Positions 8,769-16,730 of a stretch of DNA of 64,000 nucleotides are shown in pieces. The notes beneath the pieces are model-generated. The model had not been told where the DNA came from, ran no database searches, and saw only the letters and a list, made by a program, of their open reading frames with translations. Position numbers and translations under genes: made by a program. The DNA comes from Rossellomorea aquimaris. Its GTDB lineage: Bacteria > Bacillota > Bacilli > Bacillales > Fictibacillaceae. The stretch covers positions 1 through 64,000 of the forward strand of contig JAIVLN010000004.1 of the NCBI GenBank assembly GCA_020524245.1, in the 5' to 3' direction. The first letter of the stretch is position 1. Every line of letters begins with the position of its first letter.

Positions 8769-10259
8769 GTGAAAAGAAAATCTATATATATAAAACTTAT
8801 ACCTGTATTATTTCTTGTTGTGGGATTCTTTATTGTAAGCGAACTATTTAAAGAAAAAGAGCTCACTTCCTTTGCATTTGATGATGAACAATTTAAAGTT
8901 GCCCAATCAGAGAAAGAATTAAATAAGATGTTAGGAAATCAGATAAAGAGCATCGATCCGGAAACAATGGAACTCATTGAGAAGCATGGTTTGATGGATC
9001 GATATGAAAACATCCAAATACCAATCATGGAACAGCAACGTGATCTACACATAGAATCCATTTGGAATGATGGTCTTGGTTTGTTACTTACATATAGTTT
9101 CAGTTTGTTGCCTAGCGATCAGGGTTCTAGCGAAGTTCCTTATTTAAGTATGGACCAGATCAGTTTTGAAGCAGAAGGGCACGTACCAATCGAATTAACA
9201 GTTATAGATTCTGGTCCAAGTCATTTCAAAAATTGGACGAATGAGGGAGTTGTATTTAAGGATCGTCTGTATCGACGAGTGATGATCCAACCAGACTACG
9301 ATGAAACGATTTTTAAAACCCTCTCCAGCTGGGTGAGCAACGAGCAAAATTACAAACACGCCCAAAAAGCGATAACTAAAATCAGTCGAATCCGTTTCCA
9401 TGGTGTTCGAACGGTGAAAATGGTCAATCGTGAGGAACAGGACCATCCCTTAGATGATATTGTATTAGATTATACGATGGATAGCTGGAACCCTGTCATT
9501 GAAACGCATGAAGTGAATCAACGTCTCGAACTTGGAAATGGGATTTACATCAAGTTAACGGATTATGAGAATCGTTTGTACCATTCCAGGCTCTATATGG
9601 ATATTGGATCTTCACATCCTTTTTCTCAGCTCAAAATTGCAGTCGGTGATCAGAAGGACTTCACACCGGTTCTGACAGATGCTGATGGAAGACAATTTAT
9701 CAGTTTTGAACACAATGAAAGAATGGCTGAGAATCGAATGGAAATTGAATTACTTGCAGGTGTTTATCATACTGATGAAGAGTTGGTATTTTCAATTACA
9801 AACGAAGAATTGAACGGCTTCAGACACGCGCTTGATAACGGGAAAATTCACTACCCACTGAATAAAACAGGTGTAATCAACGGGATCAATCTTAATATGC
9901 CCGAGATACGGAAAGTGGAACAAGGTCCAGGCATCAACTATGGGTTTAACATATTTATGGACTCATCAATGAGTGAATTTCCGCATCTATATTTGGAGAA
10001 CTACACTCAATTTGTTGAAAATATGAAGACCCATTTTGATTTTGAAGAAATTATGGAGTCACAGGCGTTCTTTGAAGTGTTGGATGAGGAAAGGAGTCCG
10101 GTCAAGCTGAATCTTTATCATATGTATTCGAATGGCGGAGGGCAGTTTTTTGGAGTTGAGAAATCAGTATTTGATCAGCTTGGTGAAATAAACGTCAGGT
10201 TATTTAACATTCCGAACCAAGTGGACTTCGACAAGAATAAAGTCATCATTAATCAGTGA
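8769..10259 (+). CDS. membrane-anchored protein of unknown family, tandem paralogue 1
   Basis: A 496-residue protein with one N-terminal membrane segment (about 8-25) preceded by lysines, then a charged, presumably extracytoplasmic region. I do not recognise the family. It shares with the next three genes the N-terminal KEK..T.F..D/E pattern, a LLP.D....IPY motif near residue 120 and a final strand-rich region ending in an FNIPNQVDF-like stretch. GTG start behind AAGGGGGACAC. The copies probably form beta-sandwich domains; ligand and role are unknown. Confidence 0.75.
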   Translation: MKRKSIYIKLIPVLFLVVGFFIVSELFKEKELTSFAFDDEQFKVAQSEKELNKMLGNQIKSIDPETMELIEKHGLMDRYENIQIPIMEQQRDLHIESIWNDGLGLLLTYSFSLLPSDQGSSEVPYLSMDQISFEAEGHVPIELTVIDSGPSHFKNWTNEGVVFKDRLYRRVMIQPDYDETIFKTLSSWVSNEQNYKHAQKAITKISRIRFHGVRTVKMVNREEQDHPLDDIVLDYTMDSWNPVIETHEVNQRLELGNGIYIKLTDYENRLYHSRLYMDIGSSHPFSQLKIAVGDQKDFTPVLTDADGRQFISFEHNERMAENRMEIELLAGVYHTDEELVFSITNEELNGFRHALDNGKIHYPLNKTGVINGINLNMPEIRKVEQGPGINYGFNIFMDSSMSEFPHLYLENYTQFVENMKTHFDFEEIMESQAFFEVLDEERSPVKLNLYHMYSNGGGQFFGVEKSVFDQLGEINVRLFNIPNQVDFDKNKVIINQ

Positions 10260-10276
10260 TTTTGAAATGTATACAG

Positions 10277-10337
10277 AAAGCCAAACAAGGAGGGGACGAC
10301 TTGAAGGAAGTCGTTTTAATCTTGGTTTGGCTTTTTT
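10277..10337 (+). terminator. compound terminator between paralogues 1 and 2
   Basis: An outer stem AAAGCCAAAC / GTTTGGCTTT (10277-10286 with 10325-10334) encloses an inner hairpin ACGACTT-GAAGG-AAGTCGT and ends in six T. The branched shape is unusual for a simple terminator. Confidence 0.75.
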
Positions 10338-10438
10338 GATCTGGATAATTTTCACAAATTATCAGAAAAAATAAACAGATATTCACTCCCAGAAAATAGA
10401 ACTTATGGTAGGATGAATGGAAGGGGGAGGGAAGGAAC

Positions 10439-11932
10439 ATCAAGAAGCTCTTACCAATTGCAATCGTCATTATCCTATTTATCTTATTAGGAAATCAATT
10501 TCAGAAAAAAGAAGTACAAAACGTCCAAGTGAACGAAGAAAATTTTGATGTCGTCGATTCCTACAAAAAGATACAGGAATACAGCCGGTTAGGATCTGAT
10601 TATCGACGTGAATGGTTGAAGAAAGCAAATCAATACGATTTGGTCCAACAAGTTGAAAATGCAGAATTACCGGTCATGGAAACTAATCGAACCGTTAAAA
10701 TCCATGAAGTATGGAACGCCAATACCGAGTTTTTCATCATCTATAGTGTTAATTTACTGCCCAGTGATGAAGAACCGAAAGACATCCCGTACATGACATT
10801 CGGGGATATCATTTTACATAATGAAGAAGATCAGGAAGCACGTATACTCGTTGATCCATATGAAACCGATCCAAACAATACAATGCATGCGACTACGAAT
10901 ACAGGTTTCTTATTTGAGGATCGATTTTACCGAAGCATTTGGATTGAAGGGATGGACAGCCCTAGTTTCCACGATGAAATCATGGAATGGGACGTACCAA
11001 CCGTTGAAGAGGGAGACGCAGTCCAACAACGCCTTGAATTGGTCAATGGTGTGACGTTCACCAATTTACAAATGATTGATAAAGATTGGAACATGACATC
11101 ACTCGATCCTCTGACTGTTGATATGAAATTGACAAACATCACAAAACCACTTGAATCCATTCAATTGGATGGAAAAGTCCAAATGTCGCCTGATACGACC
11201 CTAACCTTCAAACGTTATGAAGTGTCATTTTTTGAGGAGAGGCTGTATATTGACCTTGGTGAAAATAAAGATCAATTGAAAGCGTTGACTTATAACTTGA
11301 ACGGACATGAAATGCAATCTCCTATCCAATCGGATGGAAATGAGGAATTATACATTCAAGCAAATGAGATGCCAATGGATTCCGGAGAATTATCGATTCA
11401 TTTTACAGAGACATCTGTTCCGAGCAATGAGGAAGTGACCTATCCTCTATCAGGTAAGGCTCTTAATGAATTCAAGAATCATTTAACTCAAGAACAACCA
11501 CCGATTTTGGCATTGAATGAGAAATTCGGAAAAATCAACGGAGATGATACTTTTACAGCAAGAAGCTTGGATTATCGTGAAACCCCAGACGGATACGCTG
11601 TCTCCTTCAATGTTCACTTAAAAGGGGATAACATCGACTATCAAAACTATTGGTTCAGAGAGTATGCAGAGTATTTGGAGCACAAACAACATTATCCAAA
11701 TGAACAGCATTTGAACATGAATCCTTTGGTCGAAGTGACAGACAACAATGGGGAAAGGGTTGAACTTATGGAAGTTAGAAGTCGGCCGAGCGCAAATAGT
11801 ATTAACATTAATATTGATTTGGCTAAGGACGTATTTCTTGATCAGGATGTATTGAATTTCAGGTTCTTCCATTTTTCGAAGCCTTATCCATTAGAAACGG
11901 AACTCATCGAGATTCCAATTCACACTGAGTAA
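10439..11932 (+). CDS. membrane-anchored protein of unknown family, tandem paralogue 2, apparent ATC start
   Basis: Paralogue of the flanking genes. The first conventional start in frame (GTG 10529) would remove the N-terminal membrane segment. The frame opens just after a TAG at 10409 and contains no ATG, GTG, TTG or CTG before 10529. ATC at 10439 follows GGGGGAGGGAAGG and gives KKLLPIAIVIILFILLG, a membrane anchor equivalent to its siblings, and a length of 497 residues that matches theirs. Either ATC initiates or the start codon has been lost by mutation. Followed after 18 bases by paralogue 3. Confidence 0.7.
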   Translation: MKKLLPIAIVIILFILLGNQFQKKEVQNVQVNEENFDVVDSYKKIQEYSRLGSDYRREWLKKANQYDLVQQVENAELPVMETNRTVKIHEVWNANTEFFIIYSVNLLPSDEEPKDIPYMTFGDIILHNEEDQEARILVDPYETDPNNTMHATTNTGFLFEDRFYRSIWIEGMDSPSFHDEIMEWDVPTVEEGDAVQQRLELVNGVTFTNLQMIDKDWNMTSLDPLTVDMKLTNITKPLESIQLDGKVQMSPDTTLTFKRYEVSFFEERLYIDLGENKDQLKALTYNLNGHEMQSPIQSDGNEELYIQANEMPMDSGELSIHFTETSVPSNEEVTYPLSGKALNEFKNHLTQEQPPILALNEKFGKINGDDTFTARSLDYRETPDGYAVSFNVHLKGDNIDYQNYWFREYAEYLEHKQHYPNEQHLNMNPLVEVTDNNGERVELMEVRSRPSANSININIDLAKDVFLDQDVLNFRFFHFSKPYPLETELIEIPIHTE

Positions 11933-11950
11933 TTTTAAAGGGGGAACATT

Positions 11951-13450
11951 GTGAAAGGGAAAAATACGTTAGCGAAAATTTTGCCTGTCTTATTAATTTT
12001 AGGTGCTTTCTTTTTTATCAGTGAAAAGTTTAAAGAAAAAGAAAGAACGTCCTTTGCAGTCGATCGTGAGGAGTTCGTTGTCGTTGATACGGAAGAACAA
12101 CTGAAAGCCCGGTTAGCTACAGAATTAAGTAACTTCGATCCTCAAATGTTTGAACTGCTTGAGAAACATGACCTGATTACGAAAATTGAAAGCGTAAACG
12201 TACCTATTGTAGAGGAACAACGGGAATTTCGCATCGAGTCATTATATAACCGAGGCTTAAGTCTTATCATTACATATAGTCTGGATGTACTGCCAAACGA
12301 TAAAAATCCAGATGATATTCCCCATTTTGAATTTGACCGGTTGATTGCGACTGCTGAGGGTGAAGAGCCACTCGAGTTAGCGGTGGGCACACACGGAGGA
12401 CATCAAGATTACCACTGGCAACGGGATGGCGTGGTTTATAACAATCGTATCTATCGTCGTGTCTTTTTTGAACATGATTGGGACGAAAACATCTTAAAAA
12501 CATTATCGAGCTGGGCTGACACCAAGGATAAGGAAAACTTCGATCATATTGAGCGAGCTATTATGAAGATCTCTAAAATTGAGTTACAAGAGGCTGAATT
12601 AGAGAAAAAACGAAACACAAGTAATGAAAAGTTTGCACTCCAGGATATAACGATTGATTACCAAATGCAGAGTCAAGATCCTCTACTGGCCACCTTTGCG
12701 ATAAATGAAACGGCTGATCTTGGTGAGGGAAGATCAATCACTTATACGGATGTTGAGAATCGATTACATCAAAAGCGTCTTTACTTTGAAATGAACTCAC
12801 CATTTGAATTTAATGAAGTGTATTATGAATATGCAAGAATGCAGGGACAAACAATCATCCATGAAGATGCGGATGGAAGGAAATTTTTCAGTGTTTATCA
12901 AGATCCACAATTTGAAACAAATGATTTGGCAATATCATTGCTATCAGGATCGTACCCAACAAAAGAGGAAATAAAGTTTACGATTACGAAAGAGGACTTC
13001 AATAGGTTCCGAGAAAAAATAGAGCAAGACCAAGATGTTTATGAAATCAATCGTGATTTAGGTAAGGTAAACACGATGGATTTCGAGCTCGTCAAACTTG
13101 AACGTAATCCGCACGGCCCAAATCGAAACAACTACGGATTCTTTTTGAAAGTAGATTCGAACAATGATTATGATCGCCATTTATACTTCCAGAACTATCA
13201 AAGATATAAAGAAATCATTAAAGAACATCCTGAGGCTGAGCTTCACATGAGAAATGAACCGTTCATGGAGGTAACCGATCAAAATGGAAACCTTATTCCT
13301 TCAGATCACCATTATTCAGATGAATCCGGCCAATTCTTCGGTATTGAACAACCTGCTTTTGAAAGTATTGAAGAACTGAATATCCGCATATTCAATCTTC
13401 CAATGTATGTTGATTTTTCCGAAAATGAAGTATCATTGAAACAGAAATGA
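11951..13450 (+). CDS. membrane-anchored protein of unknown family, tandem paralogue 3
   Basis: A 499-residue member of the tandem family, closest in layout to paralogue 1 (KEKERTSFAVDREEF after the membrane segment, VLPNDKNPDDIPHFEF near residue 115). GTG start behind GGGGGAACATT, the same upstream context as paralogue 1. Probably cotranscribed with paralogue 2. Function unknown. Confidence 0.75.
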   Translation: MKGKNTLAKILPVLLILGAFFFISEKFKEKERTSFAVDREEFVVVDTEEQLKARLATELSNFDPQMFELLEKHDLITKIESVNVPIVEEQREFRIESLYNRGLSLIITYSLDVLPNDKNPDDIPHFEFDRLIATAEGEEPLELAVGTHGGHQDYHWQRDGVVYNNRIYRRVFFEHDWDENILKTLSSWADTKDKENFDHIERAIMKISKIELQEAELEKKRNTSNEKFALQDITIDYQMQSQDPLLATFAINETADLGEGRSITYTDVENRLHQKRLYFEMNSPFEFNEVYYEYARMQGQTIIHEDADGRKFFSVYQDPQFETNDLAISLLSGSYPTKEEIKFTITKEDFNRFREKIEQDQDVYEINRDLGKVNTMDFELVKLERNPHGPNRNNYGFFLKVDSNNDYDRHLYFQNYQRYKEIIKEHPEAELHMRNEPFMEVTDQNGNLIPSDHHYSDESGQFFGIEQPAFESIEELNIRIFNLPMYVDFSENEVSLKQK

Positions 13451-13453
13451 TGG

Positions 13454-13478
13454 AAAAGCACCTGTCGAGGTGCTTTTT
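13454..13478 (+). terminator. terminator after paralogue 3
   Basis: AAAAGCACCT-GTCG-AGGTGCTTTTT, a clean hairpin and T-run. Confidence 0.9.
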
Positions 13479-13506
13479 CGATGTTCGTTAGTAAGGAGGG
13501 GGTCCA

Positions 13507-14940
13507 TTGAAAAACAATAAACACTTGAAGTTGATTCCTGTGTTGATCCTTATTCTAGGATTCATCCTTTTTAGCAATTATGCAAAGGAAAAAACGAATA
13601 CAACATTCGAGGTTGACCGAGATAATTTTAAAGTTGTGGATTCAGTAGCTGAACTAAACGCATTTTTGGCTGGTCAGGCCAGGTACAACGGGGACCTTTT
13701 ATTAAAAGTGGATCGATACGGTTTGATGAAGGAAATTGAAGGTGTAAAAGTTGCGTTGATTGACGAGCAGCGGGATTTTAGAGTCGATTCTATCTGGAAT
13801 CATCGCTTTGAATTGATCCTGACTTATAGTTTCAACTTGTTGCCACGAGATAAAGATCCAGATGCTATACCGTATCTTAGGGTGAATCAACTCACTTTTC
13901 AGCCAGATCATGGGGATCCATTAAATCTAGAAGTCCAAACACATAATCAAGTTGGTGGCAACTATTGGCCGAATGATGGGGTGGTTTATGAGAACCGATT
14001 GTACCGAAGAACGGTCCTAGTACCTCACATGACAGAAAAAGCTTATGACCAGATCCGTAATTGGGTGGACGGTCCATCCGATTTTGATGAAGCTGCTAAA
14101 TCCATCCATCAAGTTGCCATAAAGAATATCGAACTTGTGACGAAAAAAGAAAATGGTGTAGAACTGAAGACGATGGAGGATGTTGAAGTCGCTTATCGTT
14201 TTCAGGAATTCAATCCAAAGTTAGAGACGTTTGAACTTAATCAATCCGTTGTTTTAAACGATCAAACCAGTATCACTTACACGAAATTCGATAAGCATTT
14301 ATATGGCGATCGCATATACTTTTCACTACAATCTGAGCATGAACTCCGCACGTTGAAATATCGGTTGAATGGTATAACTGGCTATGGCTACATTCAAAAA
14401 GATGAAGAAGGCCAATCGTACATTCAAATCAATCATTATCCAAGGCAAGCGACTGATGAAATCCAATTTTCGTTATTATCAGGATTTTATACGACTGGAG
14501 ATGAACTAAGTTTTACGATCGAAAAAAAACATCTTCAAGCGGTTCAGAATGGAGGAAATGAGCAACGATTTGGGCGGGAACTCGGTGAAATCCATGATGT
14601 GACTTTCAGATTAGAAAATCTTATAATCTTAGGAGAGCGTTTTGAAGAAAGCGATTATGCCATTACGATCACGGTTGAAGCAAAGGATGATGAACGTGAC
14701 TTACATTTCCGACCTGATCATGGAGAAGAGGTCTTACACACGAATCCAATCATTGATGTGCGCGATCAGGATGGTGAATCCTTGCAAATCAATCTTTTGC
14801 CGTCAGCGGGAAGTGCTTTACAAATGATTGGTATAACAGAAGGAGACTTCAAAAAGCTAGAAGAGCTTCACATACGAATATACAACATTCCGAAACAAGT
14901 CCACTTTCCTGAAAAAGAAATGACCTTTCGTTTGAACTAG
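13507..14940 (+). CDS. membrane-anchored protein of unknown family, tandem paralogue 4
   Basis: The shortest copy (477 residues). TTG start behind AAGGAGGGGG. It has the same N-terminal anchor (LIPVLILILGFILFSNYAKEK), the LLPRDKDPDAIPYL motif and a C-terminal IYNIPKQVHFPEKEMTF end. Sequence between copies has diverged considerably, so the duplications are old. Own ribosome binding site and flanking terminators suggest it can be transcribed separately. Confidence 0.75.
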   Translation: MKNNKHLKLIPVLILILGFILFSNYAKEKTNTTFEVDRDNFKVVDSVAELNAFLAGQARYNGDLLLKVDRYGLMKEIEGVKVALIDEQRDFRVDSIWNHRFELILTYSFNLLPRDKDPDAIPYLRVNQLTFQPDHGDPLNLEVQTHNQVGGNYWPNDGVVYENRLYRRTVLVPHMTEKAYDQIRNWVDGPSDFDEAAKSIHQVAIKNIELVTKKENGVELKTMEDVEVAYRFQEFNPKLETFELNQSVVLNDQTSITYTKFDKHLYGDRIYFSLQSEHELRTLKYRLNGITGYGYIQKDEEGQSYIQINHYPRQATDEIQFSLLSGFYTTGDELSFTIEKKHLQAVQNGGNEQRFGRELGEIHDVTFRLENLIILGERFEESDYAITITVEAKDDERDLHFRPDHGEEVLHTNPIIDVRDQDGESLQINLLPSAGSALQMIGITEGDFKKLEELHIRIYNIPKQVHFPEKEMTFRLN

Positions 14941-14967
14941 ACACCTGAATGTTATTCAGGTGTTTTT
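14941..14967 (+). terminator. terminator after paralogue 4
   Basis: ACACCTGAAT-GTT-ATTCAGGTGT followed by six T, directly after the stop codon. Confidence 0.9.
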
Positions 14968-15040
14968 TATCTGTAAAAGTTCTAATCACCGTCCCTTCTG
15001 CATACAAATTAGTCTTATCACACTTGAGGGAGGAGACGAG

Positions 15041-15451
15041 ATGATTTATAAACAGATCGTTCAGAAGTTTCATGAAGAAGTGTTGAACGAGAGGTGTTAC
15101 GACAATTTCTTTCTCTACTGTCATCGAGATTTCACCTTCAAATCAAACGATGATCGTTGTGTTTTCGGATTGGATGCATTCGCGGATCACATGAATGACT
15201 ATCAGCAGGCTTTCCCTGATTTGACCTACTGTACGGAAAACATGTACCAGGACGGAAATTGTGTAATAGTGTATTGGAAGATGAAAGGAACGAACAAGGC
15301 ACCCCTCCGATATTACCCCGCCACTTACAAACGTGTGGAGCTCACAGGTTGTTCTTTCTTCCGGTTTAAGGACGGTAAAATTTACGAAAACTATGTATGC
15401 TTCAACGAATATGAAATTCCGAAGCAGCTGGGTCTATTACAGAACGTATAA
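15041..15451 (+). CDS. SnoaL-like (NTF2-fold) protein
   Basis: A 136-residue protein with the pattern of SnoaL/NTF2-like proteins: an N-terminal helix, FPDLTYCTENMYQDGNCVIVYWKMKGT, then GCSFFRFKDGKIYENYVCFNEYEI. Such folds serve as small hydrolases, isomerases or binding proteins, and the substrate cannot be inferred. Start ATG 15041 behind GGGAGGAG; an upstream in-frame ATG lacks a ribosome binding site. Confidence 0.65.
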   Translation: MIYKQIVQKFHEEVLNERCYDNFFLYCHRDFTFKSNDDRCVFGLDAFADHMNDYQQAFPDLTYCTENMYQDGNCVIVYWKMKGTNKAPLRYYPATYKRVELTGCSFFRFKDGKIYENYVCFNEYEIPKQLGLLQNV

Positions 15452-15456
15452 AATGG

Positions 15457-15486
15457 AAAAAGCCTCTCTAGCAGAGGCTTTTTTTT
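15457..15486. terminator. bidirectional terminator
   Basis: AAAAGCCTCT-CTAGC-AGAGGCTTTT with T-runs on both strands, between the convergent SnoaL-like and zinc-ribbon genes. Confidence 0.9.
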
Positions 15487-15745
15487 ATGTCAAAAATGGA
15501 TTCTGGGACGAGCTTGCACGCGCCTTGAATGTTTCTTCATTTTCAATCAAGCCGCAAGCACCGCACTGGACACGATAGTGAGATCCACTATACGGAATGT
15601 GGAACGTATCAAGATTATCGTTGGAATATTCCTCAACCACATCACCTGACTGTGGATCGAGTTTAACGCCTTTCGGGATTTGTTCAATCATATTAAAACG
15701 CGTTCGGTTGGTCTTGCAGCCGGGACATAAATAAGGTCCACCCAT
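15485..15745 (-). CDS. small zinc-ribbon protein
   Basis: An 86-residue protein with CPGC near the N-terminus and CGAC near residue 65, a split four-cysteine zinc ribbon around an acidic middle. ATG 15745 lies 8 bases after AGGAGG; the GTG three codons upstream abuts that site. Conserved hypothetical type; function not recognised. Confidence 0.7.
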   Translation of the reverse strand: MGGPYLCPGCKTNRTRFNMIEQIPKGVKLDPQSGDVVEEYSNDNLDTFHIPYSGSHYRVQCGACGLIENEETFKARASSSQNPFLT

Positions 15746-15839
15746 AGCGAACACCTCCTATGAATTAGAATGACCAGATTTTGAAGAATTATGAAATCGG
15801 AATGGCTCATACTAAGTAAAAGAACAGGAGGGATTTTAT

Positions 15840-15971
15840 ATGGGTAAACAGAAAAAAGGAAATGCAAACGCACAACGAAACAATAATGCAAAAGCAATGG
15901 AAAAACGCGCAAAATCAGGAGAAATGCCAAACTTCGCAGAAGTAGAAGCGAAGAAGATGGAAAGTGAATGA
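15840..15971 (+). CDS. small basic protein, 43 residues
   Basis: Starts MGKQKKGNANAQRNNNAKAM and ends in an acidic/lysine-rich tail. ACAGGAGGG lies 9 bases before the ATG. No cysteines or membrane segment. It resembles the small, disordered, Asn/Lys-rich proteins of sporeformers, but I cannot assign it to a named family. Confidence 0.6.
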   Translation: MGKQKKGNANAQRNNNAKAMEKRAKSGEMPNFAEVEAKKMESE

Positions 15972-15979
15972 ATGAAATA

Positions 15980-16026
15980 GGGGGACGGTTCTCATGCTTC
16001 AAAATGATATGCGTGAACCGTCCCCC
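15980..16026. terminator. long palindrome of the GGGGACGGTTC type
   Basis: GGGGGACGGTTC (15980-15991) pairs with GAACCGTCCCCC, with partial extension, and T5 follows on the plus strand. Elements with this arm sequence recur between convergent genes in Bacillaceae, so it may be both terminator and dispersed repeat. Confidence 0.7.
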
Positions 16027-16030
16027 ATTT

Positions 16031-16723
16031 TTAGCTCAACTCACTATTCACGAGTTTCGCGATGATAATATATCGATCCGGTGCACTACCGATGTAATCA
16101 AATGGGTAGCATGTTATGACGGTAAGTACACCTTCATTAGTAGGATCTAAAACAGAAACTTCGGTTTTGTGTACGATGAAATGTTTAGATACTTCATAAG
16201 TGAATCGACCCGCTACTGTCTCAAGAATGAATACATCACCGACTTCAACTTCACCTAATCCCCTGAACACACCATCTCGATGGCCTGCAATAACTGAATT
16301 ACTTCCTTCCCCAGGCATTACGCTTTTGCTATAATGACCTACACCTTTGGCAAGTTCCGGTTCATCGGTTCCTTCGATGAGTGGAAGTTCTTTTTTCAAT
16401 TTAGGAATGAGAACCTTACCAATCACTTCTCCTGTAGAAGGCTGTTGCTCGTATAGTGGTTTGTTATTGGCTGTTTCTGAAGCAAGTTCTGAAGGCTTTC
16501 GCTCAACGAGTGCTGTATCGTTATCAACGGGGATCGGGAGTTCATTAGGGTTACCTGGTTTCGAACGGGTATCCCATTCTTGGAGAGCAACATCTACTGC
16601 TTCGTCTGTTGTGAAGATTTGTAAGAGGGAATAGGTGATGAAAAAAAGCGAGAGGAGAAAAACTCCTCCCGCTATCAAAACAGGGACTCTCAATTTTTTA
16701 TGTCTTTCTTTTCGTGAACCCAT
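16031..16723 (-). CDS. class D sortase for the LPKTS surface protein
   Basis: A 230-residue transpeptidase: cytoplasmic basic start, one membrane segment (about 13-33), a linker, then the sortase barrel. The catalytic residues are visible: His in AGHRD, Cys in VLTVITCYPF (TLXTC-like class D signature) and Arg in APDRYII. It should cleave the LPKTS motif of the surface protein encoded 7 bases upstream and join it to the cell wall. The gene pair is one transcription unit. B. subtilis YhcS is the nearest known type. Confidence 0.92.
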   Translation of the reverse strand: MGSRKERHKKLRVPVLIAGGVFLLSLFFITYSLLQIFTTDEAVDVALQEWDTRSKPGNPNELPIPVDNDTALVERKPSELASETANNKPLYEQQPSTGEVIGKVLIPKLKKELPLIEGTDEPELAKGVGHYSKSVMPGEGSNSVIAGHRDGVFRGLGEVEVGDVFILETVAGRFTYEVSKHFIVHKTEVSVLDPTNEGVLTVITCYPFDYIGSAPDRYIIIAKLVNSELS

Positions 16724-16730
16724 GATTCTC

